Source of the DNA: Nemertoderma westbladi
Lineage: Eukaryota > Xenacoelomorpha > Nemertodermatida > Nemertodermatidae
DNA length: 27,237 nt
NCBI GenBank assembly: GCA_032718475.1
Contig: JAUCBJ010004602.1
Location: forward strand, 1 to 27,237
Direction: 5' to 3'
The position numbers and the translations under genes were made by a program. Positions 18,019 through 27,237 of the stretch are shown one piece after another; positions within the stretch are counted from its first letter, which is position 1; each line of letters opens with the position of its first letter. The notes under the pieces are model-generated. The model was not told the DNA's origin, did no database searches, and saw only the letters and a list, made by a program, of their open reading frames with translations.

Positions 18019-18785
18019 GGCATTATACGCCCTTCATCTAGTCAATGGTCATCACCGCTGCACATGACCCCCAAACAAAAACCTGGTGAATGGCGCCCAT
18101 GCGGGGACTATAGACGTTTAAATGATGCCACAGTACCCGATAGATACCAAATTCCGCATATTCAAGACTTCATATGGCGAACTTAGCAGGAAAACAATAT
18201 TCAGTACAATTGATCTGGTCCGTGCTTATCTCCAGATACCTGTTGGTTTGCGCAAGAAGACATACCAAAAACTGCCATATTAACCACATTTGAGTTATTT
18301 GAATTCATTCGCACTCCATATGGCCTCCGCAATGCAGGTCAAATATTTCAACGATTTATGCATAGAGTTTGTGGGGATTTAGATTCCATATTCGCTTATA
18401 TGGATGATATACTTGTAGCTAGTTGCAACCATCTAGAACATAAGCAGCACCTTCGATTTCTATTTCAAAGACTAACAGAGAGTATGGATTGGTCATCAAT
18501 AAGGATAAATCTGATTTGGGTAAGTCACATTTAACAATCCAAGGCCATAATATTAGTAAAAATAGAATAACACCTTCAGCAGAGTGGGTTCAAGCAGTGC
18601 AAGACTACCCAACACCAGCGATAACAAAGGAACGACAGAAGTTTTTTGGGGATGGTAAATTATTACCACAGATTTATCCCCAATGCATCTGAAGGGTTAA
18701 ATCCATTGTATATGGCTTAAAGCATAATTCAAAAAATTTCACATGGAACCCATGATATAACGAAACATTTATGAATTTGTAAACC
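18019..18785 (+). pseudogene. Ty3/Gypsy reverse transcriptase region, frameshifted
   Basis: Continues the pol remnant that ends at 15771. Seen in order across shifting frames: [40 protein letters not shown], an interrupted ANLAGK-IFS-IDLVRAY block, TPYGLRNAGQIFQRF, the catalytic YMDD box (18397-18408) followed by ILVAS, a broken thumb-side segment, and near 18650-18720 the connection motif YYHRFIPNASEGLNPLY. At least three frameshifts and two stops (including a TAG near 18186 and a TGA near 18755) are present. RNase H and integrase are missing; similarity fades by about 18785. It is dead but recognisable. Confidence 0.85.
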
Positions 18786-20528
18786 TGTTGTTTTTCCGCT
18801 CCTGACAGCCTGTCTGTAAATATGACCAGAAGGCTCTGGTTACCTACCGGCAGACCGGTACATTACTGTATTACATCATTAGGTACAGAGGTACGGTACT
18901 ACATTGCTGTGCCTGCCTGTAGCAGTAGGCCTACTACAACAGTACTACCCCACTACACACATCCTGACAACTCGTATATAGGCCTACCCATGCAGTCATC
19001 TCAGCACTCAGCATCTATCTGTCTTGCAGTCTAGTGTACTTTGGTTCTCAACGAGTTTCAGTTTATGCCAACATTGTAACGAAAATTTTTTTTTAAAAAT
19101 ATTATTGAAAATTTTAATTAAGTTTATTAATTTTAATTAATTAATTTAGATAAAAATTAATTTAATTTTAAAAATCGCCTTGATAACTTTCTGACTTTTG
19201 TAGATTCGATGGTGCTGAGTCCAAAAAAGTTGGTTTAAAAAAAATTGGATAAATATTACGGGACTAGTAGTATCTAGGGTGATATATTTAATTCCACCAC
19301 TCGCCGCTAGAGGGACACAAAACATTTTAAAATTTCCAATATTGTTGCTCTTTGACCTTCCCCGCTTTGGCTGAACACCACCAGTGATATTGACCTACAC
19401 CAGCTGTTTAAAAATAAATTCTCCTGAAGGGGTACTGGTGATTAATTTTATTTATTATTGTGTTTTGGCCAAGGACTACTGAAGCAATGACTGGTGTTCG
19501 CGCTTTTAGACCTTTAGCAGTTTAACCTGCCAAATTTAGGTGTCTTTTTGGTTATAAATCGACTTTAGCCTATAACAAGTATTTGATACACATAAAGCTA
19601 CATTAGCCGAAGCCAGCCTATGCGCGATCATTCACCAACGGTTAAGGGAGACTGGATTCGGATGCTCTGACCTTATTGCGGTGTAGGCCTACTGTATTAT
19701 TCGATTGATCGTTAATATAATATCTCTGACAAATATTATTCACTTTCGGGAAATATTAACAGTTCCTTTAGGACGTGGCGCTCTAAGTATGTAAACAGAG
19801 TTATGACTTACACTAAACACAACGGGATGGCTAATGATTCACGTATAAAGCGCATTCTTTAGGAGATGCTTTGTTATCTATCACACTCATGCACACTACT
19901 GCACAATGCTGCACACTGATCTGCCGACCTTCACTAATTTTAATCATATATGAGGAGAACAGCAACTGACACATGTAGGGTCTATGAAATAGCATTCAAT
20001 TCACTCCAAAACCACTATAAGGTAAGTCGCAATTGCTATATGTAACCGGTCTCTCTAACCTTCAGTATATCAAGAAGATTGGGGTTTTCTGATTATTTAT
20101 CGATATTCTCCAAATATAACAACATATCCATTAACTGATACAATTAATAACCGACAGTAAATAGCAGTAAAATAATGCGGTGAAAGGTATGTATGGTATG
20201 ATATGGGCTGTGTGCCAGTTTGTGACAATATGATAACAGTTATACGTTTCTATGATCAAAGCCGTTCTAATGTTTGGCTAAAGTCTGAAACACAGAATAA
20301 TTTCACAGCAGATCTTCTGGGCTCAGGAAAAAAGGTAAACAAAGACCATAATGCATTGCGCGATTTCCCGGAGGCTTCTGTGCAAATAAAATGAAAATCG
20401 CTCTGATTGGTCGAGCCGAACAAAGAACAAAGAAAAGTTATACGTGGACATATCAGCTGATAGATGTCGTCATCTGAACTACACTGTATCAAGAGTATTT
20501 TGGCGTATTGCGACATAAAATCGCTAGT
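18786..20528. other. 1.7 kb without a supported gene
   Basis: AT-rich and repeat-derived sequence. It holds three TAGGCCTA palindromes (18926, 18979, 19684), a run of AATTAATTTTAATTAA-type sequence at about 19110-19165, and a CTCF-like motif at 19304-19315. The short ORFs at 18822-19034 and 20203-20394 lack any protein character. Confidence 0.5.
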
Positions 20529-20648
20529 TATGTCCGCTAAAGTACACATACAGAAGAAATGGCTTTTTATGTCCACTAAAACACCTGTACAGTAAGAAAA
20601 CGGCTTTTTATGTCCGCTAAAACACCTACAGAGTACTTTGCGGGAAAA
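20529..20648 (+). repeat. ~40-bp tandem repeat, three degenerate copies
   Basis: Units begin TATGTCCGCTAAA at 20529, TATGTCCACTAAA at 20568 and TATGTCCGCTAAA at 20609, each followed by ACAC-type sequence, a TACAG and GGCTTTT. A weaker fourth unit (GATCCGCAAAA) follows near 20660. The period is 39-41 bp. Confidence 0.75.
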
Positions 20649-20757
20649 ATGACTAGCTAGATCCGCAAAAGCCTTTACACCGCTCCCAGAAAATGGGATT
20701 TAATTCTATAAAATATAAAAAATCACAGTTTCTAAAGTATAAAAATACTCTAAACAG

Positions 20758-22306
20758 TTAGTCTTTCTTGCGCGGACGGCGTTTACACAGTTTTTTGAGG
20801 CTAGCAAGAGTCCTTTTCTCTTTGGGGCGAGCCACTTTACTAGGAGGGCTATAACTCCTGGGTGAAGGGTGCAATACAATTGCATCGAAGGTTTAGGATT
20901 ACGGTCGGTGTATCCGCCGGTCGAGGTACCTGGTTGATGGATATCAACTTCAGTGGAGCGAGGTCTAACGGCCTTTAGAGCGCGTTTTAGGACAGCAGCT
21001 CCTACTGGTCCCTGACGAGTCGTCTGAACGATAACGGTAGGTGGACCGTGAGTAGTGAGAATTTCCTCGGTTTGATGATTCTTTTCAGCTCGCGTTCTCT
21101 GGCTCTATAGGAATCGATATGCTTCTCCTCGAGCTGATTTTCCTCCGCTTGTCGTTGGAAGCATTCGTCTAAAACTCTTTTAGAGAGTAGGGTCACTCAA
21201 GTTCGATATCTTCTTAGAGATTCTGGATTTCCTGATCGAACTGAGATAAAACTAATTCGTTTACCGCTTGGACTTGTTGCTGCAATTTACGTTTTCTAAG
21301 CAATCGTAGGTTCCTTTTCCCATCTTTTATAGAATAGTGTCTAACGCATGCGTACAATTTTCTCCTCCACTTCGGTGACAGATTATATCGGGTTAAACAG
21401 GGACGATTATACGGTTGAATGGCGATATTAGGTGTCCGCATCCCAATCCGGCTAGGTAAGATGGGCGAATATCTAGGGAGCCCACAACCGGAGTGCCACC
21501 GACTAACTGTTCGGGTAACACTAGATCTTTGAACAGTGAGTACAGTTCGGGAGGGTCCGTGATACTATTAGGATCAAGAGTCTGAGGTCTTAACTAAGGA
21601 ATGAGGAGGTCTGACCGAGTACTCCGGAGCTCTAATCATAGGTCTATTTAAGGATCGTTTGAATCGAGCGAGCGTAGGTGATACATCGAACAAGTTTCGC
21701 TCGAAACTCCCGGAAATATAGCGAGTAAAACCGTGTTTAAAGCAACGTCTCTGTGGATGTTTATGTCTTTCCGTTTGTTGGTTGGGTCTTGGGCATTCAT
21801 CGCAATAATACCAAAGACGCACGTCTTGTAGGGGAAACGCGGGTGATATTTATTCGGTTTTACAATGTTTCTCTCAAGAATTCCAAATATACGTTGGAGT
21901 TACCGCGTTTATCCGGTTCTTTAACGTCTTCTCTTTCAAGTCGATTTCGAATAGAATTTTCGCATTTGATTTTCAGTTTATCGTTCCGACTCCGCTGGGT
22001 AGGATATTTAAATATTACCATTTCCCTTTCGGTGTCGACATAGTCCGTATCGTGTAAATCGATAGGATGGCCAGTAGTTAAGAAGTCCATATACGTACCA
22101 TTACGATGCACATAGCGAGCAGTGAATTTTCGATAGTCCAATTCACGAGTGAGTTGCTCCTGGGACATTGGCGGTTCGATATAACGACCATCGTCCTCCG
22201 TAGTAGTTGGACTAGCGTCGCCGCGTATTAAGCTATCAACAAACGCTTGTAAAGTTAGAGTATATCGCTCCCTGATACCAAGATCATCTTCTATCAACTC
22301 AGTCAT
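20758..22306 (-). pseudogene. unidentified ~500-codon gene with several frameshifts (gag-like?)
   Basis: I do not recognise the family. On the minus strand a frame opens with ATG at 22306 (MTELIEDDLGIRERYTL) and is open to 21860. Protein-like sequence then moves between frames: a Cys/His cluster CDECPRPNQQTERHKH (about 21800) followed by C and H; a stretch near 21560-21450 with DPPELYSLFKDLVLPEQ; a basic coiled-coil-like region 21441-21214 (RKLYACVRHYSIKDGKRN, QQQVQAVNELVLSQ); a charged helix 21196-21002; and a C-terminus with VARPKEKRTLASLKKLCKR, ending at a TAA whose complement is 20758-20760. Acidic start, one zinc-knuckle-like cluster, coiled coil and very basic end fit a gag or DNA-packaging-type protein, but that is a guess. 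The neighbouring BEL/Pao fragment on the same strand makes a retroelement gag plausible. Confidence 0.5.
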
Positions 22307-24010
22307 AGCTGCTATATGAGTTTATCAATATTATAATGAGTTTATAATTAGGCTAGCGGGCGTCGCTGCCTACCCCTCACGGCCCCCGGACAGCGCAAGA
22401 TCCTCAGCGCCGAGGTACTTTCGCCGATGTGCCTATCGCCAACATAGTAGCTGCACAACGACAACAACCAGCGCGAGTCACTCCACTGTCCGTCCCAAGG
22501 GCTAAGATTTACTTCAGGTTATTACTGCAGAGTTAGGGCTACTTTCACAATTGCGACTCGCTACTGTAAACACACTTTAGTAGTAACATTCACCTATAAA
22601 CGCACAAATTCCACACAACTGTCACAAACCGCACACATTCGGGCCATTTGTCCGTTAGTCAAGTGCCTTCCAGAATGCCACGTTATTATTGGGTATCCTT
22701 GGATACTAGCAGTGTGCTATTTATTCCTTATGCTATTCAATGGGGCAAGCCTTGATTGTTCTTTTAACTCACTTCTAATTCTAGCATGGTTGTTGCCATG
22801 GTGACATTATGGAAAGCTAGCGTTAGAATTAGAGTAATTCCCATGCATACAGATCTGGGATGCTATTTAATAGTAATTCTTTAATTGCCAATATTCCTCT
22901 TTATACATGATTTTATGAATTTTATCGGCTATTGACTATATATTGGAGATTCTCGCACACTAATATACTTAATAGGGTGAATCTCCGCTCCCATGATCTA
23001 TTAATTAATGGAATTTTGGGAATGTTATAAATTGCACAAAAATGACAATTTATCAAATTCATTAAAAGATATGAATTTAAATTTATTCCCGTAAATTTTA
23101 TTATTTAATATTAAATAGACACAATTTTATTCCAGAGCATGTCTGGGGACTAGGATCCTGAATTCTAGGAAATTTGTCCTTTTAAGAGTATCGGTAAGTG
23201 CTACGATATCTTAATCGACTAGAATGTTAAAGGATCTAAATTTTAACAGATTTTGATTTATAGATTTTCTAGAATTAACTTGTAAATAGTTACTCGATTG
23301 TATTTGTTTGACAGATTTTATAAATATTAATAGTTAATATTTAAGATGGGCACCGGTTTATTCCAGAACATGTCTGGGGACGTTAACCACTGATTCTAGA
23401 ATTTTGTCTTTCAAGTATATCGGTGGGTGCCGCGATATCTTAATCGACTAGAATTACAGATGGTCAAAGGGTTTAACAGATTAATTTTGCGTTTTACGCT
23501 ACTGTTAAAGGGACATCACGCTATTATATGTATTATTTAATATACGGTATGAGAGCAATATCGCAAGAAGCAATGTCAGTGAGAAGAGGCAAGTCGTTTC
23601 CAAGGTCTACCCAGAGCTTGGTTTAGCCGAGACACGAGGATCTGAATTTTGCATTCCTAATACTCTACTTACCAATAATACTTGAATATAGTAGGAGCTT
23701 TATTGTACTTTAATAAGTACGGATATTTCATCTTACTGTAGTCACGTATTTATAATATGATACGGACAGTAAGGAAAGAGAAAAATAATTATTTCTCGCC
23801 GTCGCACTAAATATATAATATATAAGTAATTAAGTAATAAACGCGAATATATATATGGCACTAATCTACTAAATAATCGCTAAAATAACATTCTACTAAA
23901 TAAAATTAAAGAAAACGATTATAATAAAATTACATAATAATACATACATAAATATAAAATAATAAGAACAAATATAAAATAATATAGTCACACACCCACT
24001 CCAGACGCTG
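22307..24010. other. 1.7 kb without a gene; possible leader/LTR-like region
   Basis: A GC-richer 300 bp upstream of the minus-strand ORF (22330-22640) is followed by AT-rich sequence. It contains an imperfect inverted repeat near 22770-22845 (CTAATTCTAGC and GCTAGCGTTAGAATTAG), a 231-bp direct repeat pair at 23127 and 23358, and AT-only sequence at 23800-23990. No ORF is credible. Confidence 0.5.
23127..23500. repeat. 231-bp offset direct repeat, two copies
   Basis: TTATTCCAGAGCATGTCTGG (23127) recurs as TTATTCCAGAACATGTCTGG (23358). Downstream the pairs GTATCGGTAAGTGCTACGA / ATATCGGTGGGTGCCGCGA, TATCTTAATCGACTAGAAT / identical, and TTTAACAGATT / identical keep the same order. It looks like an old tandem duplication, possibly LTR or promoter subrepeats of the minus-strand retroelement. 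Confidence 0.8.
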
Positions 24011-24640
24011 TTACGTTGGGGAGTCCCTAGATGTTTGTTGGATTAGGGAGGTGGTCGTGGGAATTGTATCTTGCCTTCCATAGTTTCCGGAGAGTTCTCT
24101 GTCTCTTTCCAGTAAACATAAACGACCAACTGGGCGATTGAGTTGTTGTGTTTCGAATACAATTCCAGGTTTCCTCTTCGTCCTGGAATAGTGACGATAG
24201 AAACATCGCTTCAAATACACGACGGCCTTACAAAGCCGATTCCAGGAGCTATAGTGGTCCATCGCTCCCGGCAGGAGAGGTGAGAGTCCTTGCGAGACGT
24301 CTGGTGTTCCAGATCTCCAGTCTCTCTCTCTGATCTCCACAACAGATCTGTTCGCGGTGGGGGAGTTTAGATCCACAGCGTCGTCCCTGGCAATGTGTAG
24401 TACAGACAGATCTATCACGGGTTTAAATAACCTTGATTTACTCGTCCGGGTTTTGGTTTGACTTTCTCTGCTCCCTTGGCTTGTCTAATCTCAGCCGTGG
24501 TAAGATGGGGAGGCCATTCATCTTCTTTACTTAGGAAGTCGGGTCCACCTAACCAGTCTGGAGTATCTGTCAGTTCTTGAGGAGTTGCTCCTCTGGAAGC
24601 GATGTCGGCTAGATTAATATTGAACATTTTTCATATTGAA
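24011..24640 (-). pseudogene. BEL/Pao retrotransposon pol fragment
   Basis: Minus-strand remnants of the region between RNase H and integrase of a BEL/Pao polyprotein. Seen: ADIASRGATPQELTDTPDWL, GPDFLSKEDEWPPHLTTAE, then a one-base frame change near 24417, IDLSVLHIARDDAVDLN, and SSWNRLCKAVVYLKRCF, each characteristic of BEL/Pao elements at these relative positions. A further frame change follows near 24110, after which similarity is lost. The reverse transcriptase that should lie at higher coordinates on this strand is absent, and no integrase core follows. On the same strand it precedes the ORF starting at 22306, separated by 1.7 kb that may be LTR-like. Confidence 0.7.
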
Positions 24641-24717
24641 CGTGCGTTTGGAAATAAGTTCGTGCTACCCTTCCGTGGGTGGTAGATGTCGCGGTTATGT
24701 ATTGGTGGGTGGGGGGA

Positions 24718-24737
24718 GGGGGGGGGGGGGGGGGGGG
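24718..24737. repeat. G20 homopolymer
   Basis: Twenty uninterrupted G after GGTGGGTGGGGGGA, giving a G-rich stretch of about 36 bp with strong quadruplex potential. It is a length-unstable site. Confidence 0.95.
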
Positions 24738-25542
24738 TGCAGATTAAAAGGGGTGAACACGTACTGTCCCCCTTTCTTTGATTAATTGGTGGTGTGGGTT
24801 AATCTCTCATAACCTGATTTTGTGATACAATCGCACAAATTTAATTTGTATCTCATAACTGGGCTTCGTGCTGCGCGAAGGCCCCACGAACGTGTACAGC
24901 TCGCTGCATACATTAGGTAATGGTATATAATGCAGTAGTTCATCTCATACAGCTAAGCTTAACTTTCATGTCATCTTAGTTATTGCTTCGTTCTGTGCAG
25001 ACCCCCTGTAATCACAGAAAGCCTGACATTTTCGTCGCAACGCATATACGCTACCATGTTTATTGATATTTTTATCATTATTCATTGTCAATTAATTAGT
25101 AATATTGCCAGTATTGTTTGGAGAATACACTGGGGACGAGATAACATCATTAACATCACGCTACTTTTCAATCTGGTGAGTGCCAACCGCAGCATTAATT
25201 TACAGAAGGTCTCCGTTCAAACCCACTGTGCGTGCATGCCTGCCAGTACTGTAATATTATTCCCCAACTAAAACAACAGATAATCACGATGTACAGCAAT
25301 ATGGACATGTATTATTGTATACTGTACAATGCGCGTGCAACGTGTACACTTATCCTACGTCTCCTTATATAATGTCCTACAAGCAATTCTAAATAAGTCA
25401 CACCTCACAAGTCCAATTATTCACATACAACGCAGCATAAGGGAATGGTTTACATGTATATGACTTGATATTTCTACCAGATCTACTGTAGTTAACAACG
25501 AGCAAAAAAAAACCCTAGTCCAGAGTGATTGATTATAGTTTA
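24738..25542. other. 0.8 kb without a gene
   Basis: No supported ORF; the 71-codon frame at 25056-25271 has no recognisable features. GCGAAGGCCCCACGAAC at about 24877-24893 is shared with the 2177 region and marks a dispersed repeat. Confidence 0.45.
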
Positions 25543-25594
25543 CGTGAGCACCCCTATCGTGCGATAGGTACACCGAGGCAACCCAGTGCTCACG
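25543..25594. other. strong nested hairpin
   Basis: The outer arms CGTGAGCAC (25543-25551) and GTGCTCACG (25586-25594) are perfect 9-bp complements. Within them CTATCG-TG-CGATAG (25554-25567) is a second, perfect short stem, leaving the stretch GTACACCGAGGCAACCCA unpaired. This could be a structured RNA or cruciform; no known RNA family is recognised. Confidence 0.6.
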
Positions 25595-25749
25595 GAATAA
25601 TACCGGTCTTGAAACAGCATTAAGTGTCATCAGGAGTAAGCTACGGACAATATGTAGTCAGCCCGTTAGTGAAAGCATCGACATGCTAACTTACAGTAAT
25701 TTGGGTCACTACGAAATTGCTGGCAATTTTGGTGACTTTTTGCTCTCCA

Positions 25750-25960
25750 GTAGTGTGCCCCTAAACTAACTAAACCTAAACCCTAACTCTTCTTCCCAAC
25801 TTACCTTGGTTCCCCTTTATGTACCAGTCTAGGATGAAGGTCTGGGTGACTGGGTGGGCTAGGCTGCTACATAGCTTACCCAAACAGTGCAGCTCCGTCT
25901 AGGGATCGAACCTACTGTAGTACCTCCTGATTGGAATCCCACTAGACAGTGGCTTCTTAA
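25750..25960 (-). mobile_element. tRNA-derived SINE (minus strand)
   Basis: Reading the minus strand, an A-box-like TGTCTAGTGGG (25948-25938) is followed about 26 bases later by a B-box GGTTCGATCCC (25912-25902), the order and spacing of a tRNA-type pol III promoter. A non-tRNA body of about 140 bp follows. No clean cloverleaf is formed, so it is a SINE and not a tRNA gene. The 3' end and target duplication were not resolved. Confidence 0.65.
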
Positions 25961-26513
25961 TTAATCAATAGTAATCAGTAATATCTACTAAATTTAGGTA
26001 CAGTAGGCCTACTGTAACACCGCCCGTTAGCTCTAGCGTCCCCGAAAATTGCCCTTTGATGTCAGTAATATTGTATTATTGTCTGACACTTTTTTCATGA
26101 ATCATAAATATAGCCTAAAGTTAAAATGAATAAAGCAAACCCAAGTTTTTTATGTGAAAAATCTTCGCGAAGTAATTTAATATTTTTAATATCCTACCAG
26201 ATAAAATAAATATTAATTGAGAGGTGGATTGGTATCTTCCGATAAAGTATAGGACAGACAGACATGTACTTTATGTTCTAGAACAAAAAATACTTTGACT
26301 AGAATAGGCCTATACATATTTACATTAATAATAATAATAATAATTCATTACATATTTTATATTAATTGCAGCGAGATTTATGACCTTTTCTGCTACTTTG
26401 CCCTCTTACGCATATGCAGTATGATTTGGTAATTTCCAAAATTTAAAGTTCCATTAATTTCGACAGAGAAACGACAAGCTCCGGGGACCAACAACGGATA
26501 ATACATGTTGTGA
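25961..26513. other. about 550 bp without a gene
   Basis: AT-rich sequence with two TAGGCCTA palindromes (26004, 26305), an (AAT)n run at about 26327-26343, and ATGTTCTAGAACAAAAAATA at 26273-26292, a 20-base match to the arms of the foldback element at 2890-3819. Confidence 0.5.
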
Positions 26514-26530
26514 TTTCGCGCCATCTTCCG
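26514..26530. promoter_or_regulatory. E2F / YY1 / ETS-like promoter cluster
   Basis: TTTCGCGCC (26514-26522, E2F consensus) overlaps GCCATCTT (26520-26527, reverse YY1 core AAGATGGC) and CTTCCG (26525-26530, ETS/GABP core). Overlapping sites of this kind are common at animal CpG-type housekeeping promoters, with YY1 close to the start site. The good-Kozak ATG at 26603 lies about 75 bp downstream. Motif-based only. Confidence 0.5.
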
Positions 26531-26602
26531 TTTATTTAGAGAATTTGTTTTATCTAAGTAAATTATTTAAAGCCATCGCTAGAGTTCCGCCTGTGATTAG
26601 AA

Positions 26603-26898
26603 ATGGCTAGGAATCACATTCTCAACTACAGGCCTGCAATTGAGCGAGAATCGACGCAAAGCAGCGAGTCAGCCACCGATCGCGATATGAGGCGTTAAAT
26701 TCCAAGCTATATTGTGTGGCAGCGGCATTGGGTTTGTTGTTCGCGGGTTTTGGATGTGTGGTTTGGTATAAATACCCTTTCCGATCAGCCATTAAGTCCC
26801 CAATGCCAATGCATTATCGCTATCAAGACAAGAAGTGTGATTTGCTAGACGTTCCAGGTTTTAGAAATGTCAATAGTCGACCAGCTCACACTGGCTGA
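26603..26898 (+). CDS. possible small membrane protein, two frames (tentative)
   Basis: An ATG at 26603 in good context (G at -3, G at +4) opens a 31-codon frame rich in Ser, Arg and Glu, stopping with TAA at 26696-26698. A different frame, open from 26644 to a TGA at 26896-26898 but without an ATG, encodes a convincing single transmembrane helix (CVAAALGLLFAGFGCVVWYK) followed by a basic, Tyr/Met-rich tail. One base of indel near 26685 would fuse them into a protein of about 100 residues with a polar N-terminus and one membrane span. Otherwise the second frame is an exon of a gene that starts elsewhere. It sits right after the promoter cluster at 26514. I do not recognise the family, and chance is possible. 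Confidence 0.3.
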
Positions 26899-27237
26899 TA
26901 ACGGCGGGCGGGGAGACTCATTCGTCGTTCCTGCAGGGTGTTTCTTGGTTTTTACATCTGCCGTTATTTTACAATCCATCCGTTGTTAAGATATCCTACA
27001 CCGTCGTAAACTATGCGTAGCATCCTGGTGTGTAAATCCTGCAACATATATGTGGTATATTCTGCAGTACACGGTAAGAGATCAAACAGGGGCTGCTATA
27101 GCAACACAGACTCTATATTATACTGTTTATTCACATATATTTAACAAACATTTAAAATTTAAACGAAAATTTAAGGAAAACATTATAAAGACCTGGCTAT
27201 TTGCATTTTGGCTAACAAAAGGTCATCAAAGTTTGAA
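26899..27237. other. right edge, no gene seen
   Basis: Becomes AT-rich after about 27110. A TAAACTATG and ATTTAAAATTTAAA type composition and no ORF. If the 26603 frame is a first exon, this would be its intron. Confidence 0.4.

Noticed and set aside
22440-22460. Primer-binding site TGGCGATAGGC (minus strand) for an LTR element
   Set aside because: Begins with TGG, but no adjoining LTR end ending in CA was seen and no match to a known tRNA 3' end could be confirmed.
25880-25955. tRNA gene on the minus strand
   Set aside because: A- and B-box spacing fits, but no cloverleaf can be drawn and a non-tRNA body follows. Called a SINE.

Overview
The window reads as nuclear DNA of a marine invertebrate metazoan, plausibly a deuterostome, although the sequence cannot fix the species. 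Reasons: one animal-type chromatin gene in a compact GC-richer block, surrounded by AT-rich DNA packed with eukaryotic transposable elements (non-LTR, Ty3/Gypsy, BEL/Pao, hAT-like, MITEs, tRNA-type SINEs). The palindromic 8-mer TAGGCCTA occurs at least nine times, against less than one expected. No bacterial operon, rRNA gene or CRISPR array is visible.

Layout. 1-1890: a 34-bp satellite array running off the left edge, with 68-bp dimer and 170-bp pentamer higher-order structure. 1891-5560: non-genic DNA with a 22-C tract, a 930-bp near-perfect foldback element (2890-3819), a 280-bp MITE-like element (3952-4231) and a 107-bp MITE with 10-bp target duplications (4390-4516). 5569-9704: the one convincing host gene, an intronless 512-codon PHF21A/PHF21B-like PHD-finger ORF (7824-9362), with a splice acceptor just upstream, an AATAAA signal downstream and an NRF1-type palindrome about 2.2 kb upstream. 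9718-14109: a nested insertion, in which a 3.76-kb non-LTR retrotransposon (11-bp target duplication) lies inside a roughly 0.6-kb hAT-like element (8-bp target duplication).

14220-14640: a SINE-like repeat with a pol III B-box followed directly by a canonical hammerhead ribozyme motif (14567-14609), the most interesting single item here. 15097-18785: a broken Ty3/Gypsy copy on the plus strand (protease at 15258-15771, reverse transcriptase at 18019-18785), split by about 2.2 kb of other repeat material and abutted by an antisense integrase scrap. 20529-24640: a 40-bp tandem repeat, a minus-strand multiply frameshifted unidentified ORF (22306-20758), an AT-rich region with a 231-bp direct repeat, and a BEL/Pao polymerase fragment on the minus strand. 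24718-26000: a 20-G tract, a strong nested hairpin and a minus-strand tRNA-type SINE. 26514-27237: an E2F/YY1/ETS-like promoter cluster followed by two short overlapping-frame ORFs that may be one small single-pass membrane protein.

How it fits together: apart from the PHF21-like gene and the possible small gene at the right edge, the window is a layered record of transposition. The order of events can be read at 9718-14109 and at 15258-18785. No multi-gene pathway or operon-like system is present. The functional elements that stand out are RNA-level: a self-cleaving ribozyme in a SINE-like repeat, and a foldback repeat able to give long double-stranded RNA.
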